Shown piece by piece: positions 8,399 to 17,831 of a stretch of 64,000 nucleotides of DNA (within the stretch, counting starts at the first letter, position 1; each line of letters begins with the position of its first letter). Origin of the DNA: Lysinibacillus odysseyi 34hs-1 = NBRC 100172 (GTDB taxonomy: Bacteria; Bacillota; Bacilli; Bacillales_A; Planococcaceae); contig NZ_BCVX01000017.1 in the NCBI RefSeq assembly GCF_001591965.1, positions 1 to 64,000 on the forward strand, in the 5' to 3' direction. Under the pieces are notes generated by a model. The model searched no databases. It was not told where the DNA came from and worked only from the letters and a program-made list of their open reading frames with translations. The position numbers and the translations under genes were made by a program.

Positions 8399-11300
8399 TT
8401 ACTCAAACATTGAAATGATATCTGATTCAGTAATAAACACATCGCGTGGCTTACTGCCTTTTTGTTCAGATACAAATCCATGTCGCTCCAGCATATCGAC
8501 AAGCCTTGCTGCACGATTGTAACCAATTTTGTAACGGCGCTGGATGGATGAAGTAGATGCCGTACCTTGCTCAAACACATAGCGGCACACCTCTTCGAAT
8601 AATTCATCCTGCTCCTCAATGACTTCCGCCTTTTTTAATAGCTCATCATGTTCAAACATGTATTCCGGTTCACCTTGGTCACGAACATAGGCAATAATAT
8701 CCTCTATTTCATCATCTGTCACGAACGTACCTTGCAAACGGACCGGCGCAGGCATGCCATTTCCTAAGTAAAGCATATCTCCGCGGCCAAGTAATCTTTC
8801 TGCCCCCTGCATATCTAAAATTGTACGCGAATCGACAGAAGAAGATACCGCAAATGCGATACGGGTTGGAATATTCGATTTAATTAAGCCTGTTATGACA
8901 TCAACAGAAGGGCGCTGTGTTGCAACGATCAAATGGATACCACATGCACGTGCCTTTTGGGCAATACGACAGATGGCTTCCTCCACATCCGCAGGCGACA
9001 TCATCATAAGATCAGCCAATTCGTCAATGACAATTAAAATATATGGCATTTTTTGAGCGTACTGCCCTGTCTTTTCTGCCTGCTGGTTGAACCGTGTAAT
9101 ATCCCTTACTCCTGCATGCATGAAAAGCTGATAGCGTCTTTCCATTTCTTCAACGGCCCATTTCAAAGCAGCTGTGGCAGCCTTTACATCCGTAATGACA
9201 GGACTGACAAGATGCGGAATATGATTGAATGGTGCTAACTCTACCATTTTCGGATCGATAAGCATGAGTTTGAGCTCATGTGGATCAGCTTTATAAAGAA
9301 GGCTGACAAGAATCGAGTTGATACAAACTGACTTTCCTGAGCCCGTCGCTCCGGCAATCAGGCCATGGGGCATTTTCCGAAGATCAATTGTCACCGGCTG
9401 TCCTGTTAAATCAAGACCAAGCGCTGCCTCAAGCGGTGATTCGGAAGTCTGGAAGCCCTCACTATCCGTTACTTCTGACAATCGTACAGCCCGCGATACG
9501 CGGTTCGGAATTTCTATTCCAATCGAGTGTTTGCCTGGAATTGGTGCATCAATCCGGATATCCCTTGCTGCAAGCGCCAGCTTAATATCATCCGCCAGAC
9601 CGCGCACCTTACTTACCTTCGTTCCGTGGGCAACGGTAATTTCAAATTGAGTAACAGCCGGCCCCTGGACAATGGACACAATTTCTGCATCAATATGGAA
9701 ATAAGAAAGAGCCATAATAAGCCTTTCTCCCTGTTCATCCATCCATGCCCAATCCTCTGTTTTTTCCTCAGGAGGAGCTAGGAAGGATAAAGGAGGTTTT
9801 TCATAATGACGGCTGAATTTTGGCTCTGGCTGCTCTTCCGGTACTACAGCCGCCTTTGCCTCTACGAACTCTTGACTATTTTGTATGGACGATTCCTTAA
9901 CAGGTAGCTCTTGCACCACTTCCGCCTGCTCCTCAGCTGCTGCCTGCAATAGCCGATTCACATCTCTCGCTTGGTGGTGAACTGTCTCCTCTTCTTTTAA
10001 AAGAACTGCTGACGGTGCCTCCATCATCTTTTCGGGTTCTTCTATTTGCCCCTTACTTAATTCATCAGTTGACTGTTTCTCTTTTTCAGTTATCTCTACA
10101 ATATGCTCTGCTTCTGGAGCTGGCTCTTCTCTTTCTAAAACTGCCACTGTGTTTGAAGCTGATTCCAGAGCGATTTCCTTGTCCATGCTGCTTAGCTGGA
10201 CAGAACTCTTCTCCTCTTGGACTTGAGGAGCGCTTCTCACGGTCGGTTCACTTGGTGCGTTGTCTATTTTTTGTATTTCCTGCTCTTTCGTTCGAAGCTG
10301 CTCTTGTAAAATTTCTTTTGCCAGCAGTTTTTCTTTATCCGATTTCAGCATCAATACATTGAAAGGCAAGCGGCTGCCTGGTGAAGCTGGTTTCTGCTCC
10401 TCATTTTTCATTTGCACAAATTCATTTTGCTGTGCTTGCTCTACATTCAATTGACCGATATGAATAGTGGAGTTTTCAATTTTAACATGCTTTACCTGTA
10501 CCTCTGATAATGCATCTGTACCTTCTTCTGCTTCATGGGTTTGAACTTCCGTAACCGGCGCTTGAATTGGTTCTTCCTCTGATTGGTGAGTTACAGTATC
10601 CTCGATAGTTTCCAACACTATCAAAGAATCATTTTCTTCATAAATGGCTGAGTCTGCTTCGACCGGTGTATCTTCTTCTGTTTCTTCCATCGTTAAATTA
10701 ATCGTTTTTGCGTAAGGTTCATCCAAAATCGCTGCAGCTGCTTCGATCGATGCTTTTTCTTCGTACATTTTCGTTTCTACAGAAATTACAGCCTGTTCCC
10801 TTTCACTACTTAACTGCGTATATTCTTCTCTTTCACTTAACGGCTGAGTCAGTTCTACGTTGTCCTTATCCTCATGCACAATAGGCGTTTCCTCTGTCAC
10901 ACTGGCTGTTTCAGCCTGCTTTTTTGCCATAAGCTGTTCAATCGGCTTCGGCTTTTTAAAGCCATACACCGGCGATGGGACCTCTGTTGGGACAAAGCGC
11001 TTCCGATTTTCTAATGGATTGATAAATTCCCGGTCGACCTCTTTTTCCTTCAAGACAGGCTTTTTCGGAGGAAGTTCCGGCTCTTCTTTCCTAACTGACA
11101 GCTTCCGAGCGCTTTTCGCCGGACTACGCAGCACATTCGAATGACCTGTACGCTGCTGTCTTTGCTCCAGTAAATCCCGAATCCCCTGCACTTCTACATC
11201 GTATACTTTCGAGCTAGCGTACTGTAGATGTTTTGGCAGCTCAAGCGGCTTTTCCTCACCGGATCCTGCCGGTGCTGTTTTTGTTTTATGGGATTGTTGC

Positions 11301-11479
11301 ATAGCGGAAGGAATAATTTCTTCATCCGCAATTAATGGGAAGCGGAAAGAAGATTTTCTCTCCGTTGGCTGCTCCTCTTCATATTCTTCAAAATTTTCCT
11401 CTTCATATTCCTCATATGCATCATATTGTTCATTATCGTTATGAAATAATTCATTAATTTTCTTTTTAAACCAGTTCAT
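8399..11479 (-). CDS. sftA: DNA translocase SftA (FtsK/SpoIIIE family)
   Basis: Septum-associated ATP-driven DNA pump that clears chromosome from the closing division septum. The C-terminal half carries the FtsK alpha/beta motor: Walker A GATGSGKS at residues 710-717, Walker B ILIVIDELADL at about 814-824 and the ATQRPSVDVITG segment, then a winged-helix gamma domain (about 950-1026) that would read KOPS/SRS-like sequences. Residues 1-560 are a long acidic, low-complexity linker without any membrane helix, which separates SftA from membrane-bound SpoIIIE. At 1026 residues it is somewhat longer than the B. subtilis protein, by expansion of this linker. Confidence 0.95.
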   Translation of the reverse strand: MNWFKKKINELFHNDNEQYDAYEEYEEENFEEYEEEQPTERKSSFRFPLIADEEIIPSAMQQSHKTKTAPAGSGEEKPLELPKHLQYASSKVYDVEVQGIRDLLEQRQQRTGHSNVLRSPAKSARKLSVRKEEPELPPKKPVLKEKEVDREFINPLENRKRFVPTEVPSPVYGFKKPKPIEQLMAKKQAETASVTEETPIVHEDKDNVELTQPLSEREEYTQLSSEREQAVISVETKMYEEKASIEAAAAILDEPYAKTINLTMEETEEDTPVEADSAIYEENDSLIVLETIEDTVTHQSEEEPIQAPVTEVQTHEAEEGTDALSEVQVKHVKIENSTIHIGQLNVEQAQQNEFVQMKNEEQKPASPGSRLPFNVLMLKSDKEKLLAKEILQEQLRTKEQEIQKIDNAPSEPTVRSAPQVQEEKSSVQLSSMDKEIALESASNTVAVLEREEPAPEAEHIVEITEKEKQSTDELSKGQIEEPEKMMEAPSAVLLKEEETVHHQARDVNRLLQAAAEEQAEVVQELPVKESSIQNSQEFVEAKAAVVPEEQPEPKFSRHYEKPPLSFLAPPEEKTEDWAWMDEQGERLIMALSYFHIDAEIVSIVQGPAVTQFEITVAHGTKVSKVRGLADDIKLALAARDIRIDAPIPGKHSIGIEIPNRVSRAVRLSEVTDSEGFQTSESPLEAALGLDLTGQPVTIDLRKMPHGLIAGATGSGKSVCINSILVSLLYKADPHELKLMLIDPKMVELAPFNHIPHLVSPVITDVKAATAALKWAVEEMERRYQLFMHAGVRDITRFNQQAEKTGQYAQKMPYILIVIDELADLMMMSPADVEEAICRIAQKARACGIHLIVATQRPSVDVITGLIKSNIPTRIAFAVSSSVDSRTILDMQGAERLLGRGDMLYLGNGMPAPVRLQGTFVTDDEIEDIIAYVRDQGEPEYMFEHDELLKKAEVIEEQDELFEEVCRYVFEQGTASTSSIQRRYKIGYNRAARLVDMLERHGFVSEQKGSKPRDVFITESDIISMFE

Positions 11480-11793
11480 TTCGTCTCACTTCTTTCTACT
11501 AAAGGCATAGCTCTTTTATTATAAAATAAATTTCGTGTTCACACCTCATAAAAACTGCGTTTACGAAAAAATACATAGTATTGCTTAATCCAATACACAT
11601 ATATTTTAAACAAATTTTGTAACCATAAGCATATCATACCTAATATATTTCTATGAGACTGCGGCATCCATGGAGTTTATCCAACATAACGCTCGGCTTT
11701 AGAATATATTAATCAGCCAATCATCGCCGCTCGATGCCATACACCATTCCTGTTTTTCTTCCTCAACAGAATGAAAGCCTGCTCTAAAAAATG
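11480..11793. other. Intergenic region upstream of sftA
   Basis: About 310 bases without a credible gene on either strand. A TATAAT box on the minus strand (about 11516-11521) is a candidate -10 for sftA, with no good -35. I see no further structure. Confidence 0.4.
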
Positions 11794-11833
11794 AAAAAAA
11801 CCAGCAAGGAGTAAAAATCCTCCTCTGCTGGTT
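11794..11833 (-). terminator. Terminator of ytpR
   Basis: Minus strand AACCAGCAGAGGAG ... CTCCTTGCTGGTT followed by TTTTTTC, eight bases after the stop codon. Confidence 0.85.
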
Positions 11834-11841
11834 TGTCCTTG

Positions 11842-12456
11842 TTATTGCGCTGGAACTTGGAAGGCTGACCCTACTTCAGCATTGTCTTCCAATACAAGAA
11901 TTCCCTTTTCCTGAGGTGCGTTTGGAATAGCTAATTCACGAGCTGAGCAAAGCATTCCGAACGAATCAACCCCACGTAAATTTCCTTCTTTAATTAATAG
12001 ACCTGAAGGCATAACCGCGCCGATTTTGGCCACTACTACTTTTTGGCCTGCCTCAACATTTGGAGCGCCGCAGACAATTTGCAATGTCTCATCGCCGACG
12101 TTTACTTTACAAATACTTAATTTATCTGCGTTTGGATGTTTTTCTTTTTCCTCAACGTACCCGATTACAAACTTTGGAGAAAAGTCTACATCTAGCGCCA
12201 ACTCTACATTATTTTCTTTCAATGCCACTTGTAATTTGTCTACTAATTCAGGCGTTATTTCTACATTTCCCTGTACATCCAGACTGATATATTTGCTTGC
12301 ATTAAATAAGTTAAATCCTTTTACTTCACCTGTTGCTTCTTCTTTTAGTAAGGCGAAGTCTCCTTTTTTCTCTACAACTGTCTTTTCGATTGCCGTTGTT
12401 GTTAGTTGGATTAATAGTACATCTCCAACATGCTCTTTGTTATACGCTGCGTTCAT
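11842..12456 (-). CDS. ytpR: YtpR-family tRNA-binding domain protein
   Basis: A free-standing EMAP/Trbp111-like OB-fold protein of 204 residues. The C-terminal half is homologous to the tRNA-binding domain at the N-terminus of PheT (GYVEEKEKHPNADKLSICKV, IVCGAPNVEAGQKVVVAKIG, LRGVDSFGMLCSARELAI). The first 80 residues form the DUF4479 domain typical of YtpR. It overlaps the upstream ytpQ stop by 4 bases, so translation is coupled. Probable structured-RNA or tRNA binder; the physiological role is not established. Confidence 0.93.
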   Translation of the reverse strand: MNAAYNKEHVGDVLLIQLTTTAIEKTVVEKKGDFALLKEEATGEVKGFNLFNASKYISLDVQGNVEITPELVDKLQVALKENNVELALDVDFSPKFVIGYVEEKEKHPNADKLSICKVNVGDETLQIVCGAPNVEAGQKVVVAKIGAVMPSGLLIKEGNLRGVDSFGMLCSARELAIPNAPQEKGILVLEDNAEVGSAFQVPAQ

Positions 12457-13268
12457 TGTTTTTCTTGCTCCTTTGACACTTTGTTTTTTGCTAAAATGAA
12501 AATCGGCTCAAGCTCCCCATCCTCATAAACAAAAGACAGAGACGTGATCGGCACAGTGCCTACAGCAAAATAATGCATTGTAAGCTGTGCTAATACATCA
12601 TAACCTACTTCCGAACGAATATCACCTATAATCAGTACATCCTGGTGAGGTACAGAAACTGTCATATCCCCTTCAATTTTTGCACGCATATCTTTTAGGA
12701 AGCCTTCATTCAATATACGGCTTGCATCATAGCCATCATTATGGTTAATAAAATAGAAGATGCTGCCTGCTACTTCATCTTTTTTATAGTCAGTTGGCAG
12801 TTTTTTCACGGAAAACCGTGCTGCTTCCCGCACCTGCTCTGCAGTAACATTTAACTTCGGCAGCATAGACTCATCAACTAAACGATATGTCGTACCTAGG
12901 TCTAATGCATAAAAAATACGGGTTTCAGCTGTATGATCTGTCGTAACAAACGAATACCCCTCTTTAGATGTCTGCGGGAAGGAGGTAGAACGGATGATAG
13001 GATACACTTGTGCCAATCCGCCAAAACCTTCCTGCTGTTCACGCTCCATCGCCTGGAAGGTCTGCTCGATTGTGTATACTACCTCTTCGATTGCAGCTTC
13101 TTTCTTCTGTGTATATTTAGCCAGGATTTCCGGCAGTGAAATATCCATACCCCGTCCTAGTACCTTATGCTCCAGACGTACCTTATCCTTTTCCTTATCA
13201 AACGCCCAATCAAATCGGTCTTCACCGAGTCTTTTTTTCAGCTCTTCTACTAGCTGTGGTGATTTCAT
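12453..13268 (-). CDS. ytpQ: DUF1444 family protein YtpQ
   Basis: A 271-residue DUF1444 protein, conserved in Bacillales between the YtpP and YtpR positions. I begin at ATG 13268 because AAGGAAGTG lies 7 bases upstream; the longer open frame to 13385 lies across an intergenic hairpin. No signal peptide or membrane helix is present. The C-terminal third contains DVLIIGDIRSEVGYDVLAQL, typical of the family. Function unknown; the 4-base overlap with ytpR suggests a joint role. Confidence 0.88.
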   Translation of the reverse strand: MKSPQLVEELKKRLGEDRFDWAFDKEKDKVRLEHKVLGRGMDISLPEILAKYTQKKEAAIEEVVYTIEQTFQAMEREQQEGFGGLAQVYPIIRSTSFPQTSKEGYSFVTTDHTAETRIFYALDLGTTYRLVDESMLPKLNVTAEQVREAARFSVKKLPTDYKKDEVAGSIFYFINHNDGYDASRILNEGFLKDMRAKIEGDMTVSVPHQDVLIIGDIRSEVGYDVLAQLTMHYFAVGTVPITSLSFVYEDGELEPIFILAKNKVSKEQEKQ

Positions 13269-13293
13269 TGAGATCACTTCCTTACATAGAAAT

Positions 13294-13317
13294 AACGGTT
13301 CACTACTGTGAACCGTT
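13294..13317. other. Perfect intergenic hairpin upstream of ytpQ
   Basis: AACGGTTCAC-TACT-GTGAACCGTT, a 10-bp perfect stem 26 bases before ytpQ. No T-run follows on the minus strand, so it is more likely an mRNA processing or stability element, or an operator, than a terminator. Confidence 0.5.
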
Positions 13318-13356
13318 GTGTTTACACGTATTGTATCAAAAAATTGCCGCGTTGTA

Positions 13357-13875
13357 TTATTTTTGCACTTGGACTGAGCGCACAACTTCCATCATTTCGG
13401 TCAATTTCTCATCGATTTTCTTATCTTCGGCAATGGTTGTCATCTTCACGCCGCCGCTCGATACAATCAGCTCATATTCCTTTTCGCTATGTTCAATAAC
13501 TGCCGTAAAGCCAAATGCCTCTTTAAATTCAAATGTCTCTTTTTCTATAATATTTAAACTTGTATCATTAATCAGATTGTCATAATACAACCGGCTATCC
13601 TCTGCTTCTATCGTATTGACAAATAAAATAAAGGAATCTCTGCCTTTGGTGAAAATATAATTCATTTCATTTGCCCCTTCCTCCACATGATAGGCAGGAG
13701 GAAGATACACTTTAATTTTGCCGACCTCTGTCGTCGGAGCCGGTGCTTTTGATTCAAATGTAGTAGCCGCAGATGCCACGCCCTCTGTAATCTGTTCTTC
13801 AATTGTTTTACCACATCCTGCGAGCATCAGCCCTAATGCTGCGGCAAGAACTACATGAATCCAATTGCGGTTCAT
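13357..13875 (-). CDS. Lipoprotein of unknown function
   Basis: A 172-residue lipoprotein: signal peptide with hydrophobic core residues 7-19 and lipobox LAGC with Cys21. The mature part has an alpha/beta pattern with KIKVYLPPAYHVEEG, EMNYIFTKGRDSFILFVN and AFGFTAVIEHSEKEYELIVS, like small surface lipoproteins that follow the DUF84 gene in related genomes. It occupies the position where B. subtilis has ytpP (thioredoxin-like), which is absent. It should be attached to the outer face of the cell membrane. Substrate unknown. Confidence 0.8.
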   Translation of the reverse strand: MNRNWIHVVLAAALGLMLAGCGKTIEEQITEGVASAATTFESKAPAPTTEVGKIKVYLPPAYHVEEGANEMNYIFTKGRDSFILFVNTIEAEDSRLYYDNLINDTSLNIIEKETFEFKEAFGFTAVIEHSEKEYELIVSSGGVKMTTIAEDKKIDEKLTEMMEVVRSVQVQK

Positions 13876-13971
13876 TCCATTTCCTCACTTTCATTTTCTT
13901 TTTATATTAGAGATGCTTTTCTCGTTGTACCCATTGGAGATTTCTGTTTCATTTCCCATCACGCTATGTTG

Positions 13972-14490
13972 CTATTGGTTCAGCCGATAGCGTACTTGTC
14001 CGACGAGCAATGCCACGATGTGCTCAAACATTTTCTTGCGGTCAACCACTCCATCCGTGAATATGCCGATTGCTCCTACATGCTGACGAATATCCTTTGA
14101 TTTTGTAAATGCATCCATTACAGGACCAAGCTCTTTTCCAGCACGCAACTGTTCTGCTATTTCCTCTGGTAAAACAAACGACGCGCCTGAACTTGCGATA
14201 ACAGGGCCATCCTTCATAGCTACCGCTCCCCAGTTGCAGCAGTAAATTGCCCCGTCTAATTCATACACACCGCCCTCAAGGCCAAAGCTTAAATCTGCAC
14301 CTGTTGCATTTCTTGTATTAATAGCACGGTTAATAGCACCTTGACGCGTTTCCACATCAGAAAAAGGCTGCTCTGATACACCAGACGGTACACTAATATA
14401 TTCAAAAGCTAGATTTTCAAAGTAGTGCTTTGCCGTTTCTTCCACAGCAGCTATTTTTGCTTTGTTTTTTGTTCCTATTGCGATTTGCAA
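13972..14490 (-). CDS. DUF84 family NTPase, inosine/xanthosine triphosphatase-like
   Basis: A YjjX-like house-cleaning phosphatase that would hydrolyse non-canonical purine NTPs such as ITP and XTP. The signature IAIGTKNKAKIAAVEETAK opens the fold, then SGVSEQPFSDVETRQGAINRA and the active-site DLSFGLEGGVYE; these match the family. The open frame extends to a GTG at 14535 (187 aa), but TTG 14490 with GGAG nine bases upstream gives 172 residues starting right before the first strand, as in the family. A perfect palindrome lies in the alternative N-terminal segment. Start uncertain, family firm. Confidence 0.85.
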   Translation of the reverse strand: MQIAIGTKNKAKIAAVEETAKHYFENLAFEYISVPSGVSEQPFSDVETRQGAINRAINTRNATGADLSFGLEGGVYELDGAIYCCNWGAVAMKDGPVIASSGASFVLPEEIAEQLRAGKELGPVMDAFTKSKDIRQHVGAIGIFTDGVVDRKKMFEHIVALLVGQVRYRLNQ

Positions 14491-14508
14491 ACCATTCAAC
14501 TCCAATCT

Positions 14509-14526
14509 ATTACGTCTAGACGTAAT
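14509..14526. promoter_or_regulatory. 18-bp perfect palindrome at the DUF84 gene start
   Basis: ATTACGTCTAGACGTAAT is fully self-complementary and sits 19 bases ahead of the preferred TTG start, right after GGAGGTA. It could be an operator or an mRNA hairpin. Confidence 0.35.
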
Positions 14527-14676
14527 TACCTCCACTTGCTTTTCTTTTTAACAGCATACAGCCATCGGTTCGCAGCATGATCTCGCCCGCTTACGATTGA
14601 GATAAGCTTTGCTGTTAGCAATATTAAATTTTATCCAATTTTAAATTATATCACCTTTTAATAGAGGTGTGAAATA

Positions 14677-14705
14677 GAAAAAGGTACTCTTAGTGAGCAC
14701 CTTTT
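14677..14705 (-). terminator. Terminator of ytoP
   Basis: Minus strand AAAAGGTGCTC-ACTA-AGAGTACCTTTT, then TCTATTTC, eight bases after ytoP. Confidence 0.75.
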
Positions 14706-14713
14706 CTTCCTAC

Positions 14714-15790
14714 CTATACGTTCGCACGGATTGAATCGATGGTAGATTTATCTGCAGTTTGTACCAGCTTCACAAGTAATTCTTTTGCTGCCGCATAATC
14801 ATCTACATGAATAATGGAAGCGGCTGTATGGATATAACGGGAACAGATTCCGATAACGGCCGAAGGAATACCATCATTTGCCGTATGGACGCGCCCTGCA
14901 TCTGTTCCTCCCGGAGAAACAAAATATTGATACGGGATGTTATTTGTTTCCGCCGTATCGAGGATGAACTCACGCATACCCCGATGCGTCACCATCGTCC
15001 GGTCAAATATACGGAGAAGCGGGCCCTTTCCTAACTGTCCGAATTGTGTTTTATCACCGGAAGTATCATTGGCAGGAGAAGCATCAAGCGCAAAGAATAA
15101 ATCAGGCTGAATCATATTGGCAGAAACCTGTGCACCACGAAGGCCCACTTCTTCCATTACGTTAGCACCTGAATAAAGATGACTTGCTACCTTCTCGCCT
15201 TTCAGCTCTTTAAGCAGCTCAATGGCAAGGCCGCATCCATAACGGTTATCCCAGGCTTTTGCCATAATTTTCTTTGGATTGGCCATTGGTGTAAACGGAC
15301 AAATAGGAATGATTGATTGGCCAGGTCGAACACCCATCTTCATTGCATCTTCTTTATCATCTGCTCCGATATCAATAAGCATATTTTTAATATCCATCGG
15401 TTTTGAACGCTCTGCATCTGTTAATAGATGAGGGGGAATGGAAGCAATGACCCCTGGGATTTCCTGCTCTCCTGCATATACCGTAACGCGTTGAGCAAGC
15501 ATGACCTGATTCCACCAACCGCCCAGTGTCTGGAATCGAAGCATCCCATTTTCTGTAATAGAGGTAACCATAAACGCTACTTCATCCATATGGCCTGCCA
15601 CTAAAATTTTTGGCGCATTTTTATCTTCTGCGTAGCGGACACCGAAAATGCCGCCCAAATTATCTTGGATGATTTCATCCGAGTATTTTTCTAGCTCTGT
15701 CCGCATAAAATTACGGACTGCCCGCTCATTGCCTGGTGCACCCGGCAGCTCTGTCAACGTTTGAAACAGCTGTAACGTCTCTTGATTCAT
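14714..15790 (-). CDS. ytoP: M42 family aminopeptidase (glutamyl aminopeptidase-like)
   Basis: Cytoplasmic cobalt/zinc-dependent M42 aminopeptidase of the tetrahedral (TET) type. Metal and catalytic motifs are present: [12 protein letters not shown] (first metal His and Asp), [26 protein letters not shown] (catalytic and metal Glu), [12 protein letters not shown] and the C-terminal [13 protein letters not shown] start at ATG 15790, ten bases after AAGGAG; the ORF open to 15883 has no ribosome site. The length of 358 residues matches the family. It is a single-gene unit between two terminators. Confidence 0.94.
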   Translation of the reverse strand: MNQETLQLFQTLTELPGAPGNERAVRNFMRTELEKYSDEIIQDNLGGIFGVRYAEDKNAPKILVAGHMDEVAFMVTSITENGMLRFQTLGGWWNQVMLAQRVTVYAGEQEIPGVIASIPPHLLTDAERSKPMDIKNMLIDIGADDKEDAMKMGVRPGQSIIPICPFTPMANPKKIMAKAWDNRYGCGLAIELLKELKGEKVASHLYSGANVMEEVGLRGAQVSANMIQPDLFFALDASPANDTSGDKTQFGQLGKGPLLRIFDRTMVTHRGMREFILDTAETNNIPYQYFVSPGGTDAGRVHTANDGIPSAVIGICSRYIHTAASIIHVDDYAAAKELLVKLVQTADKSTIDSIRANV

Positions 15791-15826
15791 GTAGATCCAA
15801 CTCCTTATTGATAGTATGGCTTTTTT

Positions 15827-15835
15827 ATTATAGCA
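15827..15835 (-). promoter_or_regulatory. Extended -10 promoter element of ytoP
   Basis: TG-C-TATAAT on the minus strand, 37 bases before the ytoP start; the TG extension compensates for the lack of a recognisable -35 box. Confidence 0.5.
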
Positions 15836-15970
15836 TGATTCCAGAATATTTCGTATTCCGAAAAAAGATACCTCATACGACAATGAAAGAGACTGGGGAA
15901 ACCTTCTTGCTTTTTACAAGTTTTTTTATGTGTGATAAAGTAAATAAGAGAAATAAAGGAGGGACTTAAG

Positions 15971-16288
15971 ATGAAATTACGTGATTTTATGTTGGGTGTA
16001 GTAACAGGTTTGGCTGCAGCAGTCATCATTAAAGAAGTAACAGAGAAAGTGTCGCCTTACAAATCCGCAAATGAAATATTGGAAAATATTAAGGCGGATT
16101 TCAAAAAGGATTCACCAATTGACGGTTCTTGGATTTACATGAAAACCGAAAACTTCTCGAACGGCTTTACTGAAGTTCCTGTTTACCGTGGAGGAATCTC
16201 CCGTCTGAAAAATGGCGAAATGGAAACATACGAATTTGCAGCCGACGCACGAACTGGTGCCGTTGTTGATTTACAATTAGTAGGCTAA
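15971..16288 (+). CDS. ytzB: PepSY-like small membrane protein YtzB
   Basis: A 105-residue protein with an N-terminal hydrophobic segment (residues 6-20, FMLGVVTGLAAAVII) and a C-terminal PepSY-like alpha/beta region ending YEFAADARTGAVVDLQLVG. The length and position between ytoP and ytnP match B. subtilis ytzB. AAGGAGGG precedes the ATG by 7 bases. It is probably an anchored extracytoplasmic protein; PepSY domains are proposed to inhibit proteases. Function inferred. Confidence 0.82.
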   Translation: MKLRDFMLGVVTGLAAAVIIKEVTEKVSPYKSANEILENIKADFKKDSPIDGSWIYMKTENFSNGFTEVPVYRGGISRLKNGEMETYEFAADARTGAVVDLQLVG

Positions 16289-16320
16289 TCATAACCTATC
16301 TGTCGCTAGACAGTAAAAAA

Positions 16321-16388
16321 GAGGCTGGGACAAAACCCAAGCTGAATAAGAAAAGGCAATCATGATTTTTCCATCATGGTTGCCTTTT
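16321..16388 (+). terminator. Terminator of ytzB with GAGGCTGGGACAAAAC-type motif
   Basis: AAAAGGCAATCATGAT / ATCATGGTTGCCTTTT forms a 16-bp stem (16351-16388) ending in TTTT. It is preceded by the motif GAGGCTGGGACAAAAC, which resembles small repeated elements scattered in Firmicutes intergenic regions. Confidence 0.6.
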
Positions 16389-16786
16389 GTTTTCTAGGAA
16401 AATGTTGTTCTCCGTTCCGGCTGAGGCTTTTTTCGGGCACGATTCCAGCTGATTTTTCCTCAAAGACGCGTGAAAATGGATCTCTCGTGCTGTTCCCGTA
16501 ATAGTCACGTCCTCCACTACAAACAACTTTCATCTATTTCTACTAAAAGTTTTACAATAAAAAAAAAGAGCATTCATTAATTTGACCATTCCATGTAGAA
16601 ATGGACTTACAAGAAAAGGTTTGTGCGACAGCTTAACATGTATGAATAGGAATGTAGGCTTCATGCGATTTCCTGTACACGGCAATTAAGTCTAAAAATG
16701 AAATGAATTTTACATATATTTATAGCCGCAACGCAAGAAAGTACACACTGTGAAGGTTGTAATCTCCTCGTTTTTTCATAAAAATT
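16389..16786. other. Gene-free AT-rich intergenic stretch
   Basis: About 400 bases between ytzB and ytnP with stops in all frames and no ribosome site. It contains poly-A/T tracts but no gene I can support. It may be the body of a decayed repeat element. Confidence 0.4.
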
Positions 16787-16787
16787 C

Positions 16788-16854
16788 AAAGGGTAAGTCG
16801 TCTTTGACAACTTACCCTTTAATAAGAGATGGGACACAATTATGCCCCATCTCT
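16788..16854. terminator. Two tandem terminator hairpins after ytnP
   Basis: AGAGATGGGGC / CCCATCTCT (16824-16854) and AAAGGGTAAG / CTTACCCTTT (16788-16820). Read from ytnP the second is followed by AATTTTTATG; the first also has T-rich flanks on the plus side, so both directions can be stopped. Confidence 0.7.
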
Positions 16855-16859
16855 TTTTC

Positions 16860-17726
16860 TTAATTAAATTGAATCAATGCTTCGTTTGAGCGCTTTAGGC
16901 TGTCAGTGATCTCTTTTCCACTTGTATCCCACTGAATCATGCGATAGTAGGCATCATGGTAGAAAATGAATTTATAGCCGTTTTCAAGCGCTTCTTTCAT
17001 GATGCGTTCTTTGGCAAATACACTTGTCATTGGATAGTCATCATAAGCAAGCACCCACAATGGGTTTTGATGTGCATGTGTCGGCATGATATCCGCCATG
17101 TGCAACAGTACTTCCCCGTTTTGCTCCAGCTTAATAATGGCATGCCCTTCACTATGTCCGCCTGTGTGCATCATTTTTATACCAGGGACCACTTCCAGCT
17201 CACCTTCAAAAGGTTTTACAAGATGCTGTACAGGCTCCCAGTTTTCTTTCCAGTAAGTATTGCGTGAACGAATATTCGGATTACGCATTTCATCCCATTC
17301 AATCTGTGTTACATAAATATCAGCATTCGGGAAAGCCGGGACGAGCCGCTCTCCTTCCCAGTAAGTTAAGCCGCCTGCGTGGTCGAAATGCAGATGCGTC
17401 ATTAATACAGCGTCGATATCACCCGCTGAAAGGCCTACTTCTTTCAAGCTTTCAAAAATAGTTGATTCTTCCGATACACCAAAGTTACGAAGCTGTTTTT
17501 CATTCAGCTTACCAAAGCCTACTCCTGTATCAATCAAGTAATTTTTTCCTTCATACTGAATCAAAATCGGTTCACACGCTAATTCAATTTGGTTTTTTTC
17601 GTTTACCGGATACTTACGCGACCATAACGGCTTTGGAACAACGCCAAACATGGCTCCCCCATCTAAAGCCGTTACACCCCCGTTAAGCCACGTAAGTTTC
17701 ATGTTGTGAAATAAAAGTTCATCCAT
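16860..17726 (-). CDS. ytnP: Metallo-beta-lactamase-fold lactonase YtnP
   Basis: A 288-residue MBL-fold hydrolase with the zinc signature HLHFDHAGG (HLHFDH at residues 111-116), followed by [14 protein letters not shown] and the later [12 protein letters not shown]. subtilis YtnP is a quorum-quenching lactonase acting on streptomycete signals and homoserine lactones; the same role is inferred here. No signal peptide, so cytoplasmic. Ribosome site AGGGGG is 8 bases before the ATG. Confidence 0.93.
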   Translation of the reverse strand: MDELLFHNMKLTWLNGGVTALDGGAMFGVVPKPLWSRKYPVNEKNQIELACEPILIQYEGKNYLIDTGVGFGKLNEKQLRNFGVSEESTIFESLKEVGLSAGDIDAVLMTHLHFDHAGGLTYWEGERLVPAFPNADIYVTQIEWDEMRNPNIRSRNTYWKENWEPVQHLVKPFEGELEVVPGIKMMHTGGHSEGHAIIKLEQNGEVLLHMADIMPTHAHQNPLWVLAYDDYPMTSVFAKERIMKEALENGYKFIFYHDAYYRMIQWDTSGKEITDSLKRSNEALIQFN

Positions 17727-17831
17727 CTTAAAATCCCCCTGCTCTTTTCGTTAATGTGAAGATACGATTTTAATCGATAGGCTGGTATCGGATTTTGGCA
17801 TAAACATGATTAGCCCCTTTTTCAAGAGTCG

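Noticed and set aside
9318-9650. Plus-strand open frame of 110 codons inside sftA
   Set aside because: Antisense to a clear FtsK motor domain, no ribosome site, no recognisable motif; it is a shadow of the real gene.
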